A stretch of 64,000 nt of DNA, taken from assembly GCF_032854445.1 (NCBI RefSeq), contig NC_088300.1, forward strand, positions 7,438,001-7,502,000. The letters are read 5' to 3'. This document shows positions 11,630-24,700 of the stretch, in pieces. Positions within the stretch are counted from its first letter, which is position 1. Every line of letters begins with the position of its first letter. Both the position numbers and the translations under genes were made by a program. Below the pieces are notes generated by a model, which ran no database searches, was not told the DNA's origin, and worked only from the letters and a program-made list of their open reading frames with translations. The DNA comes from Liolophura sinensis. Its lineage: Eukaryota; Mollusca; Polyplacophora; Chitonida; Chitonidae.

Positions 11630-12001
11630 GACTGAATGAGGCCCTGTTGGGCTAAATGGTTAACGCGCTTACAAGTTGCGATGAAGTCGCTTGTTCGAAA
11701 CCTACTTTCGTTATTTTTTATTTATTTATTTGATTGGTGTTTTACGCCGTACTCAAGAATATTTCACTTATACCACGGCAGCCGGCATTATGGTGGGAGG
11801 AAACCGGGCAGAGGCCGAAGAAACCCACGACCATCCCCAGGTTTCGTTATTTTTTAAGTCAGGATGTTTATCAGGCACCTGTCAAAGGCCGGTGGATTAC
11901 TCCGAACATCCCAGTTTGCTCCACTGTTAAACATAACTGCTGTGATGTAAGTAAATAATTCTTAAACACAGCGTTAAACACCAATCAATCAATCAATCAA
12001 T
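11630..12001 (+). mobile_element. tRNA-derived SINE family 2, interrupted by family B
   Basis: The head has a recognisable tRNA-like promoter: an A-box-like TGGGCTAAATGGTTAACGCG at 11648, and a B-box-like TTGTTCGAAACC at 11692. The body is split by the family B insertion at 11721-11841 and continues to the tail CAGCGTTAAACACCAATC with CAAT repeats, ending at about 12001. The shared tail with family B and SINE family 1 suggests that one LINE mobilised all of them. The short frames at 11636-11958 are shadows of this repeat. Confidence 0.75.
11721..11841 (-). mobile_element. Family B retroelement with 15-bp target duplication
   Basis: The insert reads from TTTATTTATTTGATTGGTGT through CGCCGTACTCAAGAATATTT and GGTGGGAGGAAACCGGGCAG to CACGACCATCCCCAG on the plus strand. 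The 15-mer TTTCGTTATTTTTTA sits directly before it (11706-11720) and again directly after it (11842-11856), which is a clear target-site duplication. Read on the minus strand, the insert ends with the shared GGCGTAAAACACCAATCAAA tail and an AAATA-type simple tail, so it looks like a 5'-truncated, LINE-type insertion. Confidence 0.88.
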
Positions 12002-13078
12002 TTTAGCTTCACTGAATAAATGTGCCCGTACATTCCGGTGCATACACTGTAGTTAAAAAGACACTGTTACAAAGTTATCTCTGGGAATGCATGACCCACA
12101 TGTAAATATAATAACCGCTCTGTTAAGAAGAGGTGGTAAAACGTAGGATCAATCTGACGAACGACCATTGGGCTGTTAAACTGAAAAAATATAAATGCAA
12201 ATACATTATCAAATGAAAACGAATGCCTTTCATTGTTTTAGTAATCGGTCTGGAAAGTGATGTCCTATAATGCTGAAGGTGTTTTTTGTTGTTTTTTTTT
12301 GGTCTTTCAAAGAGAAATTTTAAAAAACATTTCTGGGTTAAAATGTAAGACATGAAAGGAAACAGCAGTTAATAATGAATATCTATAGCCTCCAAATAAG
12401 GCCAATAATACAAGGTACGAAATTTTCTGACTTTTCTGAAGCTTGACGATCGGTTTAAAATTTCAGTGAACATGGAAAGCCACAAACACATGCCCAAGTG
12501 TTTTGAAAAAGATGACTGCATCACTGTGAGACTGGGTGCCATAATATGAAGAACTGAGAATGGGTGGTGATGGGTGAGTACCAAGGGCTCGGTTTCCAAT
12601 GTACAAATATGGAAGAGGTGGGACAGCAAACAGTTTTGGGAAACATGGCTGCTGGTTGGAATAACTACTAAGGAATGGATAGGCTACTTAGTTTCAGGTA
12701 ATATGCCAGACGTTATCTTTAAGAATGTAATGGAAATACAACGTAAAATACTACCATATAGAGAAACGTGTGCGAGGAACGACCAGTCGTCAGTGTTTGC
12801 TACCACTCTCCTGCCAGCATCATTTTCTTCAAGGAATCTATGGACGAAACGTAAATCCACTATAAGCACATGTTGCTAGAGTATTCCATCAGTATATACA
12901 TATGTATACCGCAAGTCCGACATTTAGTGTACCACTCGAGAACAATGAACAGGTTTTTCATGTTAATAATCGCAAGAACTGTTTTCGAAACACTTGTGGG
13001 CTCTACATTAATTAGTTGCCATTTACGCCAGGCTTGCCTGAGGTCCCACGGGACAAATGTAACACAGTATATCACATG
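12002..13078. other. No supported gene
   Basis: Several open frames of 60-100 codons occur on both strands (for example 12574-12879 plus). None has a recognisable domain, and the frames on opposite strands overlap. Nothing else stands out. Confidence 0.45.
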
Positions 13079-13216
13079 CTGCCGGCAACCTGCGGATGAT
13101 TGTGGGTTTGCCCGTGCTTTTGCCCGGTTTCCTCCCACCATAATTTTGGCCGCCGTCGTACAAGTGAAATATTCTTGAGCACGTCATAAAACAACGATCA
13201 AATAAATAAATAACTA
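13079..13216 (+). repeat. Family B dispersed repeat, sense orientation
   Basis: The only clear copy reading in element sense along the plus strand. It starts near CTGCCGGCAACCTGCGGATG, passes through CGGTTTCCTCCCACCATAAT and GTGAAATATTCTTGAGCACG, and ends in CAAATAAATAAATA. It contains more of the 5' side (CCGGCAACCTGCGG) than the copy at 11721-11841. The open frames at 12860-13259 on both strands owe part of their length to it. Confidence 0.88.
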
Positions 13217-13713
13217 TAACCACAGGACATTCTTGTTTTCCATCATGGAAGTTGTTCAAGTCTGCATCCTATCCTATACACACCATTCTCCACATATGTC
13301 GAAATGAATTTCTTTTCAGCACCAGTTCATCTCTTTTCCGTTTCTCTTTTTCTCCTTTTCTTTTCCTTGACCAGAAACTGTATTTTTCATACAATGTCGG
13401 TAAAATATCAGTCAAAAAGTTAAGAAATGATAAGCACTATTAATTTATATCACAGTTATCGGTGGAATCTTGGTATATTAAAGTATGTCCCTCAAGAATT
13501 TCGAAAAAATTTATAGAACTTTCTTTGCATTTCATGAATAATTTACCGCTTAAGTCAAAATTAGTCATTGCCGCTTGAAGATTTAATCTGGACAACAAGT
13601 AAAAGCTAGGCAATACTATTTCTCCTATAGTCTTTAACTTATTTCCTTCATTTTACTTTGCAGATGTTTTAAGGGTGATATGTTGAGGTGGATTATTCTA
13701 AAATTATCGCCGT

Positions 13714-14178
13714 TTGAAGTTGGAACCTGGATTTAACAATGACGAGAGTTTGTCAGCTCCTCGTAAAGCTTTCTGCGGTGCTACTGTGACCATTAGAAGA
13801 TGTTCGTGTGTTTATGATTTGTCCATATGTATCAAGGTAAACATGATTATGTACACGGAAATTGCACAACTTGGCTGCAAGCCGCGAACAAGGTTGATTG
13901 GCGCAAACCACAAACAAGCGAGATTACTTGTATCTGCAGCGTTTTTGTTTTCTGTGACACAACAGGCGTGGTTAAATGTATATCCAAATGATGCCATTTG
14001 GTCACATGATCAAAACAAGAGTGGTTATTACATGTACAAATTAGCCGTTCTGACAGATACATCAATTATGAACTACCTTGATTTCCATTACCCAAATTAT
14101 GAGGTGTATGACACAGAACCCAAAATTAGGCATGGTTCCTGGAACTTATACGAAACAGGGGCTGTTATTTACTCCTAA
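13714..14178 (+). other. Unassigned 154-codon open frame
   Basis: One of the longest non-repetitive frames in the window (154 codons, ATG to TAA). I recognise no domain, signal peptide or membrane segment in the translation. There is no evident promoter or splice context, and a frame of this length can arise by chance in 64 kb. It lies about 1.7 kb upstream of the Stum-like gene on the same strand. It is listed only so that it can be checked. Confidence 0.12.
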
Positions 14179-14218
14179 ATCGTGTGATTTGTCCACTGAC
14201 ACTGAATTGAAGTGGTTG

Positions 14219-14224
<6 letters not shown>

Positions 14225-14310
<86 letters not shown>
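14225..14310. repeat. TA microsatellite
   Basis: About 43 AT dinucleotides in a row. The Ile/Tyr-rich frames on both strands here are artefacts. Confidence 0.95.
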
Positions 14311-14312
<2 letters not shown>

Positions 14313-14899
14313 TCGTAAGAATTGTCCATATAATGTATACGTCTGCCCATGTTACACAGAATTGTGTGATTCTAGTGAAGGTAATGCGAGCAGCCAACTG
14401 ACCACTTCACCGAAGAAAATTTAATTTCAGTTACTTAGCAATGTAAAGATTGCATGAAATGTGAAAAACAAATCTCTCATCAATTATTTAAGTGGTCCTT
14501 TGGACGTACAAATATATACTGGAAGAAAAAATGCCAACCACTGGAAAGTTAAAGCCTCTTTATACTGATAATGGAATTGGAATCCCGGATACTGGGTTGT
14601 TTTTTGGTGCGTGTGCCTAAATGCCTGTTGCGCCTGTTATTTTTCTAGCATTTACAAATTTACAGCTCACTTCTTTTTGCCCTGAAGACTCGTTTATAAA
14701 GCTGCACTTGTGGTAACAGAAAACTTTCTGTAGAATCACATAGCTGAGCTTTTCTTCTAACCATCAGTTTGAAAAGTAGATAAATAGGTATTCCTATAGC
14801 AACACGTCCCGAATTGTAAACAGCACATTTTATGAATCAAAATTACCTATGCTAGAGATATGGATAGAAAACGTGCCACTTTGTCTGTGTGATAATTGA

Positions 14900-15909
14900 C
14901 AGCCTCTTCGCTATTCCCCGTTTCCAAACCCGGTTAAGCGAATGAACCAGGTTGTCGCGTAAATTTTTGGAATGTTTTTGTGTCTGTATGGTTTATAGTT
15001 TGGTCGCTGCCATAGCTTCTGCTCTGTAGGCTGCTCATTTCCGCCGAGGCTCGGTGTCAGTGTGATACCGAAAGCCGTTTAGTAAGTGATCTGGAAAGCC
15101 TCGTAGTGGCTGGACGGGTTATCGTAGCCACACAGGCCCGGACTGCTTTATCGGGCCACGAATATTCCAAAGCGGAACTCGTCAATGCCGTAGAGGAGAA
15201 GCTAAGCCTGAAACGTATGATGGTACGCTCTGTTTGCGCACATTCCCAATTTATCAGAACTATTTGCTAGACGGTGCAGTGCCACTTTCAGGGTTATATA
15301 GGTGTCGTGTGGGAATTAATGTCTGGTGTCCGCCCGAGGCCTTCGGGGACATTTGTCTGGAAGTCTGCTGACTGTATTGTAACAAAACCTCGCTACATCG
15401 CTCAATCAATGAGACGCGTATACTGACCGCCCAACCTGGGATAGGCAGTGCACGGCCGTTCAGCCACTATCTCAGACAGTGGTAGAGACTGCTTCATCAC
15501 TCTTGCACACGACAACTTGTCGTTAAGACTGTCGCCGATTTATTACAAATAGAACGGATACAATCGTTCGTCGATATTTCGCAGCAGAAATCGAGGCAGG
15601 GCTCACAGGAGGCATTTCTGGGTCAACAATACCGTCTCAATGTGAAGATATGATCGCGATCGAGCTGTTGCAATTCTGTAGGGTCAGATTCTCAAGTTTA
15701 TCTCTTTAGCCTCTCGGTCTTGTATCTATAACGTGCGAGTGCGGGAATGTGACGGCGCTTTCATTGCCATGTACTCATAAGCTACGAGAAAACCCCATCT
15801 GGCCCTAAGCTAGCGTCAGATCTGTGCGTCTGAGAAGTGTGTGTAGTTCTGTGTGTGTTATATCTTTATATATATTCAAAAAAAAAAAAACACATCATAC
15901 TCATTTGTA
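14900..15909 (+). promoter_or_regulatory. Presumed promoter and 5' UTR of the Stum-like gene
   Basis: This kilobase is visibly richer in G+C and CpG than the DNA on either side (for example GCCGAGGCTCGG, CGCCCGAGGCCTTCGGGGAC and CTGGACGGGTTATCGTAGCC). It ends directly at the start codon of exon 1. It has no long open frame. An in-frame TAG at 15844-15846 closes the frame before the start. The last 60 bases turn AT-rich (TATATCTTTATATATATTC and an A run). The transcription start site cannot be placed from sequence alone. Confidence 0.4.
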
Positions 15910-16111
15910 ATGGCCACTTTGGATGCTCCAGAAAATGCGAACACGGCGCTGACAGGGGCCAAAAAAAGAAGTGTTCAAATCGACGATCATCCGAAGACTG
16001 AGATCGTGGAAATTCACGAGAAACATGGGCCTCTTCATAATGCCATACCAAGGATGCCTATACCAGCAGCCGTGATCTGCTGTATCCTCAACATATTCCT
16101 GCCCGGCATGG
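15910..16111 (+). CDS. stum: SPEC3/Stum-family membrane protein, exon 1
   Basis: Encodes residues 1-67 plus the first base of codon 68. The start at 15910 is the first ATG after an in-frame TAG (15844) and has G at -3 and G at +4. Residues 1-37 are polar and presumably cytosolic. KHGPLHNAIPRMPIPAAVIC (38-57) and CILNIFLPGMG (58-68) form the family's conserved lead-in and the start of the first membrane segment. The exon ends at a textbook donor, G|GTAAGT, in phase 1. The family (Pfam Spec3) comprises small two-pass membrane proteins. Drosophila Stum is needed for mechanical transduction in proprioceptive neurons, and sea-urchin SPEC3 is an ectodermal, cilium-associated protein. The symbol denotes family membership, not proven orthology. 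Reading on past the donor would give KSHC and a stop at 16212, which lacks the rest of the domain. Confidence 0.85.
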
Positions 16112-16211
16112 GTAAGTCACACTGCTGCTTTTTTCTCTTCAAACCTTATATACAAAACGGCTATGAGGAATGCACTTGGGGTATCGCCACTGCTATTCTC
16201 ATTGCGTCTTA

Positions 16212-18462
16212 GCGGGAGGGACCCAGCACATATTTCTCCCAGTCAAAGCTGCTTTGGTCGAGGTGTAGTAAATACAAATACTTAGAGGTGAAGAATTTGG
16301 CCTTGTAACATCTTGTTACAATAAACTTTTGTCATTCATACAGATACAAAGGTTTAATGGGACCAACCAGGAACCTGCGTATACACCCGGTAATATCAAG
16401 AACTGTTTGCTAATAAAACATATATCTAAATGCACTAAATTTAAATCTTAGCAACGAAACCATAAGAGGCTAAACGAATGTCAGTTCAAGTAGTTATTCC
16501 AGGTATACAACGATTAATGAAGATGCGTAAAAGAACTTCCACAAGTCGCTGGAATTAATATTGCTTATTTTTATCGGAAATTGTTAATATTGTAAAATAC
16601 ATTAAGATTTGTAGCACAGCTAGAAATGTTTCTCGTAGGGAATTATATTTTCTCACTTCTTAGAAAACTAGGTTAAAGCTTTCGAAACTTAGAAACGACT
16701 GTCTTTCCAACATAATTACAAACTATTGACTGCTTGTAAATCTTGATAACAGTATTCCGTTAAAAATTACAGAGTTCTAGGGGAATTTCACTTCGGATAT
16801 TGTTTTTACCGGTTGACGGCCTAAACTATGGATTGGAAACTTTGCTTACTATCTTGCAATTATTTTTTGTGGAGCTCAGCAATGTAAAGAAGTCTGATAT
16901 TAGAAGAAGTTAAAAACAATGCGTCTCACATAGTAAGATGACATGAGCAATACTGAGAGGTTTCTTAATGAAATGTTCAGTTGTTTCTTAGACTCTTAAA
17001 AGCCAATGAAATCTGGAACCATTCGCTGAGTGACGAAAAGCATTACGCATGTAACGAGTCAGCCTTAAGAAACTATATACATGCACTAACCGTGAATCAT
17101 GTCTACAAGACAGGAATCGGGGGACAGTTGTTTAAAAGCTCATCAGTGATGTACCATGACTTAAGATTCTTAGCTGGATACTTTTGTCTGCAGAATCGCC
17201 CTTTTTCTGTCTATGATATCAGTTGGTTAAGAGCTCAGCTAATCTCTCATCTGCAGCGCTTTGTAAAGGTCAACTAGGGATGATGCTGTCAGCTGTAAAT
17301 CAAGGTGTTTCCGGGAAGTGTCCCACCATCTCGGGAACCAGACACAAGCTGTTGAGGAGCTTCCGTTATGACGGAGGATCGGCCTGGATCCAAAGCCTTC
17401 AAGATCATCTCAGCAGAATTGTAGGAAGGCAGGATTTACCCTCAGAAGGACAGTGTGGTGGTTGTGTTGGACACTCATCTACCATAGGGGTGACCCTTCG
17501 CTTCTAGCATATTTCATTTTGGGAGTCAGAACGCAAAACGCTATACAGTGATTCCAAAGTTCGGCGTAGTAGCCATCTTCGAGAAACGACAAGCAATTCA
17601 TGGCGGGCTTTTTTTTTCTCAGTTTTTATTAAACCGTTCCTGAAATATATTTCCCTTCTGGCCCAGTGTTGGGGAAAAGTGATTTATAAAAAGAAAATCT
17701 CTGTTTTGATGCAGTAGATAAAAATCGTTGATTACTTAGTAACAGATAAACAGATATAATGAATACTTTATACATGACTAAAGGGTGGCAGACACATTGC
17801 AAATTACATCATGCATTGTTTTAGACACGGTAAGTTCACGATAGGGTGGTAAAATATGCTACGTCTGAAGTGTTTACATGTGTGGAGGCTTACTCAACTT
17901 AAATGTGGTTGTTCATGTGAGACGGGCTCATTAGCTGTGTCAATAATAACCTAAGAGTATATAAACTGCAATTATCCCGTAAAAGCTATCGGTTATGAAG
18001 GAATTATATAATCTGTAAACAGTTCTATAGGCAATCTAGATTTATGCCATGCCAAATGCACTTGTAGGAAATTAGTACAAATCGTCCACAGTTGACTCCG
18101 ATACACTATAATCAGTTGATAGACCTGGGTCATGGAATTTGTAGGTGTATGTAAACAGTGGTCATGCAATACGGAGGTATCTCTGACGCCATCGTGACTC
18201 GTGGGTAAAGCCGAAACATATAGGTGCAAGGTACGGCCACACTTATAGCTATGTGTACACGAATACTCTACGCGTAGTGGGTGTGGACTCCCATCTTCCA
18301 GGGGTACGTAGAGCATTGCAATGTAAACTAATTTGCAGTGGTATTTAGTTCCAGTACAGACGTTTGAGACGATATGATAACACAGATACGCGATATCCTT
18401 GAGGCTGATTGCGCGTATCACATTGCAGCTTGAAGGCGTTCTAAAGCACATTTTCCACATCT
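16212..18462. other. Intron sequence, no gene supported
   Basis: Open frames at 17223-17507 (plus, 94 codons) and 17993-18460 (minus, 155 codons) are the longest here. Neither translation shows a domain, membrane segment or repeat that I recognise. The remainder is AT-rich. Confidence 0.5.
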
Positions 18463-18747
18463 TTAATTAAACTCCTCCGGCTCGGCTGTATCCTGAGCCC
18501 TGGGCACTGCCCGGGACTCGACGGCCCGCTGCACGATGGCCCGCCAACCCTGTGCAGTTCTGCAAGACTCGTGGGAGATGTGTTATGGTGCCGGCAAATA
18601 GAGGAGGGAGAATTAATAGTGCTATCGATCCATAATTGTGTTTAGCCAGCCCATCTGGTCAACAAGGCCCTCAGGGATTGTCCTGGTAGGGGACATCGAG
18701 TAATCTCTGCCGGTCACCTCTGTCCCAGGTGTTTTAATCGACACCAT
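18463..18747 (-). pseudogene. GC-rich coding-like relic, possibly of a retroelement
   Basis: This is an island of high G+C in AT-rich intron. Two minus-strand frames look protein-like. The first (18747-18622) is 41 codons and contains SPTRTIPEGLVDQMGWLN. The second (about 18582-18463) contains CRTAQGWRAIVQRAVESRAV and ends in a stop. The AQ.GWRAIVQ.AVESR style resembles the C-terminal tails of LINE-type ORFs that follow the reverse transcriptase, but this is an impression from memory. Both frames are interrupted, so if real it is a fragment. It could also be a conserved non-coding island. Confidence 0.25.
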
Positions 18748-21700
18748 GTAGCATTTCAATGTTTTGTGTACATGAAGCACGGCTGAAGTCCCTTGCCTGC
18801 CTCACGTAATTACCATGGTATACAGTGGGATGTGTTATGAGTTTTCATTTTAGCATTTGCGCCGCATGATCTCTTGGGAAGAGATATTACCAGGCACCAT
18901 ATCTACACAGCGTGTACCTAATGTCATGGTCATTGGTATTGATCAGTCATTTATTGATCGCTTCAAGTAACACACAACAATGTATCGAGAAATTAAAATG
19001 TATATTCAATCGAATCAACAGGTAAAACTTCGACAGTTTTGTCAGACAAAACAATATAGTACAAGACGATTTACAAATGACGTAGCTGATCGGCAGCATT
19101 AGTCGTTTTGGGCTGAGTTGCTTTTCATGTATTATGTGGAAAGAATAGTGAATCTCGTGGCCAATATTTAACCAAAGGCAATATTTACCTGTTATTCTAC
19201 GTCACTGAAGGAAATATTTAACTTTTCACGACAGTGCCTCCTTGTAGCTAGCCCCCCCCCCCCCCCCCCCCACCACGGTTGACTTGGATGCAATGTTTAT
19301 AGTTCTGCCTCAAAGAATATTAAGCCAAGTATCCAAATCAGATTAGCCTGTCAATCGGTAACCACCATGTCTACCTACCAGACATGACACAAGCCTGTTA
19401 CTGTATACTTATACCCTACCAGTCAACATTTCGTACATTGATTCCCCATGCATTACTGCACATCAAGGAGACGTATGCTGTACTTACCAACTTTATGTAA
19501 TTGGGAGGCGGCTTGGCGCAGTTTACTTGTGATAACATGATTGCATATGTTGATGTACAGTACAACTGATCATTTCCTAATGTTGCGATGTAGAAATGCA
19601 TGTTATAAGAAGTGGTCCACTATAGAAACCTATTTGGAATTAGCGTATACTTTTTTTTAATAACAGTTGAAGTCATTCATGTGTAAACACTGCACGCCAT
19701 TTGCAGCAGTGATGGTGGATGCTTCATAGGAGTTATTGAGTTAAGTGCGCTCAGTGTCAGTCATTATAAAATGAAATCTTGTCATCGTTCATAGCATGTT
19801 TAATGAAGTGAGAAAAGGAGCTGGATCGACCTGTTTTCAGCTATGCTCGAAACTTGCTTCGTCAGTTATTTTGGTATTAAATGTCTGCATGATAGGGTCG
19901 ATGAAGAGTGTTAATGCAAGTTACCAATGGTAATGAATGTATAGTAGAAATCACGAAGTACGCATGCGTATGATGCACAGGGTGCGTAGGGTAATGGACT
20001 GCAAAATTCACTGACGAGTACAATTGCGCACACTTTTATTTGATTCGACATAAAAAAAATGCCCTCAAAGATCAAACTCTACTACGTGTTAGTAAAGGAT
20101 TTCTCATTTCGCGTAAAGATCAAAAACATGTCTTCAATTCAGGGATGTGCTAACACAAATAAAATAAGATTGTGAAAGAAACATACCTGATTGTAGGAAA
20201 TTCGTTTACAATGGTCAGAAGGAGCAAAAGAGACATGCAACTGTCCACACAATAACGGGGTACAATTGTAAAGTGAACACAGTTGCACACAATGGCTTCT
20301 TTTTTTCCGGAAAAAAGTGGCGTGACAGCATTGAAGAGGAGCATTACTGCCCACGTACAGGAGCTTAATGGTGCACATTTGATCCAAACCCAGAAATAGT
20401 AGAAAACTGTAAGGCAGAAGCGGTGGTTGTGGAAATCGAACTCAACATCTTCCAGTGGCTATCTTAGTTTGTCATGATTTTTTTCTGTACTGAGTACCTA
20501 TATATTCTAGGGATTCCACTGTTGAAATCAGAATCAGTTAAAGTTGTTCCATTCTGTAGAACTAGGGACAGGTTTACATCTTAAAAATAGAGAGTAACTT
20601 AGATGACAATATTTTAATAGTCAGGTGTAGTCGTTTTTCACCACTTTACCATAGATTCTTCTTCCCGCTGTATGCTGGTCGCCTGAGTGAAAGTGATGCG
20701 GTGTCTTTCGTAAAAGCAGTCAATTGACAGGTCAAAGAGTGGTTAATGTCAGATTTTATCAGATATCACGAATAAACAGATTTCAAAACGTGACTGAGTG
20801 ACATTTAACAAATAACCGTACTTCATGAGTTACCTTGTTACCAAGTTTTCACGAAAGCGACTGTGGCACGCCAAACAAAATAACCTAGCTGCTTGTCAGC
20901 AGAGTACATCGTCTTGATACTGAACCATACTTATGCAAGGATGGATTTAACGTTTCACAGATAGTGTGATGATTTGTGACTTAAGGCAATGTGAAATCTT
21001 CTTTGATGAATCGTATGCCTGATATTGATAGAAAATGGCAAATTTCATGCAGAATTGACTGAAAAATTTGTTGAAACTGTATTCCAAATGTTGTAAAACC
21101 GTTTGTTTACGATCGACATAAGTTGCTGCCAAAAGAACTTCAGTGAAATCGCATTAACTGATGTCTTGGAAAGCAGTCATGTGTTTATCTAATCCATGTA
21201 CTTCTGAGCCTGTTGAGAAATGTCATGTTGATGTTGAACCAGAATCATGTCTGATTTGTTGGCTAGATAATAGTAATCACTATTCCCAAGTCCAACCCAA
21301 TAATGTGTCGTCTAGGCTGCGCTACAAGCGAAACATGCGAGGAGCCTGTAACCGCTAGCCGCTGATTAGCAGAGCCGTCGTATGACACCGGTACAGTAAT
21401 ACCATACTTGTCACACGAACGGGGCTGTAAATAAATTGAAAGACGGTGGCATAAATATTAACATGAATAAATGCTGTTAGAAGTTTTCTGTTATGTTGTT
21501 AAGTTTGAAGATTCGAGAAAAAACAACAACTAAGCAAAAAACTAAGCAAAATAGCCGTTTGAGCTAGGATTGACCAGAGTTTGACTTTTACGATATTTCA
21601 TGTTCAGACATATTTTGTTCAACTTTTTAACATATTGATAGTGAATTCCCTTTTCTTCGTTTTAAACAGAATACCCCCGGGAGAAATACTTAACTCGTAG

Positions 21701-24700
21701 GCCTACTCTTATGGAGGGTTTTGTCTTGCGGTCACACTTCTCTCGTTAGGTGTTTACTAAAAAATTTGTTGTACAGTTTCGTCTATTTGAAGAGAGCATT
21801 GAAGATTTTAAGTCAAATACTTATATGCCATATGTGGGTACTAGGTGCAACGTTAATCGTGATGTGCGAAGTACAAATTTTGTAGTTTCTTCTTGCTGGC
21901 ATCTTGAGGTGTATTTTCAGTGAGCTATAAATTTGATATTATTGGCAGTTATCATTTGTTGTCCCGTTTCATGCTATACACAAACACCTTTGTAACACGT
22001 TTGGAAACTGTATATGAAATCAAGTTCGGGATATGAGAATACTTGGGGAGGTTAGTGGTTGTTTCTTCGGCACAACTTTTGAAGGCCTCGCCACGTTCTT
22101 CACTTCGCTACCAAAGTCTATTCTCCTTTACTAAACAGGGTCCGTCTTACCTTTTTACCTTAATTCAAACTGACTTCTCCCACCAGTGAGCCGAATGGCC
22201 TTTCTGTCACCTTTGGTTGCCCTGAAATGATCTGTTAAAGCCCGCACACTTGGCTGACCCTTGGTCAATTAACCACCTCTTACGGCGTCATTTGTCCATA
22301 GCGTCCCTAAGGCTGTCTCTTAACTTGTGTATAGCCTACCATTATTGCATTTGCTGCTCCATTAGCTATCAGACCGAAAAGCCAGCAAATCCGGGCTTCA
22401 CCCCGCTGGGCCCTGGACCGCCTCTTTCCGGCTTCAGCACCATTATACAGAGAGGTGTGAACTATCGTTCTTCCTAAAACGTTACACAAGATGGGGCATA
22501 TAAGTAACATGTCCAAACAACATCGGACATGTAATAAAACTCCGAATAATGGTTTTGTGTCGGATTCACTAATGTCCCGAAATGTAACAGTCTTGTAATC
22601 TCTTTCAGGCTTTGACGATAGAAGTTATGGTTTTTATTTTCTTTTCTGTGTGCTGCAGTAATGCTATACGAGATATCAATGGTGATTTACTTTGTAGTCA
22701 AAATTACTCTGCTTGTAAGACAATGTTTTTTTTTTACAAATGTAGGAATCCAGAAAGACCCCCCAACAAATCTTCATCACGTTCTTCACTATGTTAACAG
22801 AATTGTAAATTTACAGCAAAAATGCTGACAAATTGGTGACACACAAATTTCACTGTATAGTTAGAGCAGAGGGATGTGTCCATTGATCTATGTTGTCAAT
22901 TTACAGCTTCCCGGACTAAGTGTTTATATATAACGTTTCTTTACAGGTAGTGTTCTTTAATTGTGACATATAGCCCCAATAATGCTTTGCACATACAATA
23001 ATAAAACGTTTTACAGTCCAGAATACAAGCAATGTTTGGTTATTTTTTTTATTGCTTATTCAAAGCATGATGGCTACCCTGTAGTACAATTTGCTGATCA
23101 GCCAACTGGCAGCATTTTAAGCTGCAAAATTACACGTTTGGTAATACAGCGATGACAAACTTGAGCACTGTGACACCGTTGAAGAAGGCAGTGTCCAAAG
23201 CAGTGCCCGTTTCTAAACGTTGACCACCGTTGCGATCTTGTTAAATCAACATTCAGAAAACTAATAGTCGCAGATAAGGGCAGACGAGGTCAAACCTGTG
23301 TTTAACCCTTGATTATCTGGAGTGCACAACTTATGTGCACCTATGGACTGAGACGCTGTTTCATCGGAAACAGATGCTTCCTTACACAGCGATAGCACTG
23401 CAAAATGCCACTGGCCATCGTTTAGCTCTCGAATAGGTTGTAATCAAGACTTAATGTTTCTTTATAAACTCTAACCAGAGTGCTTTCCGAATTCGAATAA
23501 CCAACATTAGTTTGTTCTCCGACTGGGATTAAAGTGGTTCATTTACGCAGTTGTGTACAACTCCAAAACTAGCAGCCAACAAATGTCAACAATAGCCCGG
23601 CTCTTCCGGTGTAATCGCCTTTAGGAAATCTTGTAAACCCAAGCGGACTTTTGGCGGTAATTGCTCTCTTAAGCCCATTTGTCATCCACGCCTCCCTAAT
23701 GCATCACAAATCACTTGATTTGGAACACTCTGGGGAGAGGACAGGAGTTCCTTCAGTTTAGAAACTACCGTATATTACACTCTGCAGAATCTAACCGCGG
23801 ACTGGAAACACGAACCCGTCTGCAACAAGAAGCCTGAACAAACACTGTCTGTTTCCACAAACCAACATACATCATCAAATCCAACCTCTGTAAATAGTCA
23901 AACATACCAGTAATAACAAATCTACTTCCTGTTTGAATAATGCTTCAGTCAGTGGTAATTCCTCAATCAAACGGATTATTGTAGGATTAATTTTCCAGGT
24001 AAATAATTGTGACCATTGATTTGACAGTTTTGTTGAGGAGTATAGATCTATGGATTCTTCTATATGCTAACGAGTTCTTCATCACGTGATTTCGTGTACT
24101 CTTTTCAGGCTTTTCGGTATCATGTGATCACCGCCATCAATGGAAAACACCAATGCCTGTGTTGTGATCGTTTAAAATTGGACGAGAGACGAGGGTATTC
24201 TGAAATTCCACATGTTCCAAGGAAGGTGTCTGTTATATGTAGTCTGGCTATATATGGTATCAGTGAATCCTTTTTGGATAAAAATCATAATATTATCGAT
24301 ATCCCAATGTTGGGATGGCAAAATATCCGCTTTCATATATCTTCGTTTAATACTTCGTTTAAAATTGTCATCGTTTAAAATATAACTAGTTCATAATGAA
24401 GCTGCATAACGCGATAGGATTTACAGACTAACATGTGAGTTCGAACTCTAGTCTGACAAAATGTAACTATTATTTGGCCCACTAATGTAACGTGATGAAT
24501 GTCATGATCTCAGTAAAAGATAATTTTAACTAGAACTGCCTGCAGTTTCACGGCTCCAGTTTCTGATCCAGCGCAGAGCAGATTGTGACATAACAATGTT
24601 TGTAACAGGTGTCCACAGAAACAGCTAGGCTGAAGAGATATGTCTGTTCACAGCCTGTTTAGGGAACTCATGGACAAATTTTTGAGAAGATGTTACAGAC

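Noticed and set aside
13023-13259. Related-looking short proteins at 11734-11958, 12860-13141 and 13023-13259 sharing MVGGNRA
   Set aside because: The shared residues come from the GGTGGGAGGAAACCGGGCA portion of family B repeats.
15853-15909. Upstream extension of the exon 1 frame
   Set aside because: The extension has no ATG (it would start at GTG) and would encode a low-complexity lysine run; the first in-frame ATG with good context is at 15910.
16112-16212. Exon 1 read through as a 100-residue protein
   Set aside because: It would cut the conserved domain in half, whereas a consensus donor and a matching downstream exon exist.
17993-18460. 155-codon minus-strand frame as a gene
   Set aside because: No recognisable domain, no membrane segment or signal peptide, no splice or promoter evidence; length is possible by chance in 64 kb.
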